This document shows positions 5,046-5,106 of a stretch of 5,106 nucleotides of DNA, piece by piece. Under the pieces are notes generated by a model. It saw only the letters and a list, made by a program, of their open reading frames with translations, made no database searches and had not been told where the DNA came from. Source of the stretch: an uncultured Erysipelotrichaceae bacterium (GTDB taxonomy: Bacteria > Bacillota_I > Bacilli_A > RF39 > UBA660); NCBI GenBank assembly GCA_902797415.1, contig CADBSQ010000163.1, positions 1 to 5,106 of the forward strand. The letters run 5' to 3'. Within the stretch, counting starts at the first letter, position 1. The number at the start of each line of letters is the position of its first letter. The translations under genes were made by a program, and so were the position numbers.

Positions 5046-5106
5046 ATGAATAAGGAATATAAACTAAGTAAAAGAGATAAAAAGTTAGCTATATTTATAA
5101 CAATAT
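5046..5106 (+). CDS. 5' end of a probable membrane-anchored protein, cut by the window edge
   Basis: Only 20 complete codons are present. The N-terminus is MNKEYKLSKRDKK followed by LAIFITI, that is a charged cytoplasmic stretch leading into what looks like a hydrophobic segment, as in a signal anchor or signal peptide. It follows the M23 gene by 54 bp on the same strand and has a strong Shine-Dalgarno. In many Bacillota an S41-family carboxy-terminal processing protease (CtpA/CtpB type) lies just downstream of ftsEX and its hydrolase, and such proteins start in this way. That assignment is inference from context; the visible residues alone do not identify a family. Confidence 0.6.
   Translation, partial: MNKEYKLSKRDKKLAIFITI

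Noticed and set aside
1..5106. CRISPR array, tRNA/rRNA, insertion sequence or phage genes
   Set aside because: No regularly spaced repeats, cloverleaf or rRNA-like sequence, transposase motifs or terminal repeats were seen in any part of the window.

Overview
The window looks like chromosomal DNA from a low-GC Gram-positive bacterium (Bacillota). It is strongly AT-rich, its ribosome binding sites are purine-rich (AGAGGTG, AGGAGGA, GGAAGGTG), and its gene set is typical of a walled cell. TGA is used as a stop (end of ftsX) and TGG as Trp, so the code is the standard bacterial one and not the Mycoplasma code. FtsEX plus a peptidoglycan hydrolase also argues against a wall-less Mollicute. An uncultured gut-type Bacilli or Clostridia lineage would fit, but that is inference.

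Layout. Positions 1-157 hold no gene. They carry a plus-strand terminator hairpin for a gene lying to the left, an AT-rich palindrome, and a second, bidirectional terminator. Positions 158-1153 (minus strand) encode a solute-binding protein of the SsuA/ThiY/NMT1 type. It has its own promoter-like and Shine-Dalgarno sequences and its own terminator, and no permease or ATPase beside it. An 89-bp divergent intergenic region follows. The plus strand then carries a YitT-family membrane protein (1243-2121), ftsE (2175-2876), ftsX (2863-3762), a secreted coiled-coil M23 metallopeptidase (3759-4991), and the first 20 codons of a further gene from 5046 that runs off the window.

How the genes work together. 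FtsE (ATPase) and FtsX (four-helix membrane protein with an extracellular domain) form the complex that couples cytoplasmic ATP hydrolysis to activation of a cell-wall hydrolase outside the membrane. The gene overlapping ftsX by ATGA encodes a signal peptide, long coiled coils and a catalytically complete LytM/M23 domain. It is therefore the obvious partner, playing the part of EnvC (E. coli), PcsB (pneumococcus) or CwlO (B. subtilis). ftsE/ftsX overlap by 14 nt and ftsX/M23 by 4 nt, so the three are probably translationally coupled. The downstream partial gene starts like a membrane-anchored protein; by synteny with other Bacillota it may be a CtpB-type S41 protease, but too little is present to tell.

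Nothing here is clearly an undescribed system. The points most worth a second look are the orphan solute-binding protein without a lipobox cysteine, the fully catalytic M23 domain on a PcsB/EnvC-like coiled coil with two cysteine pairs, and short repeated inverted motifs in the intergenic regions.
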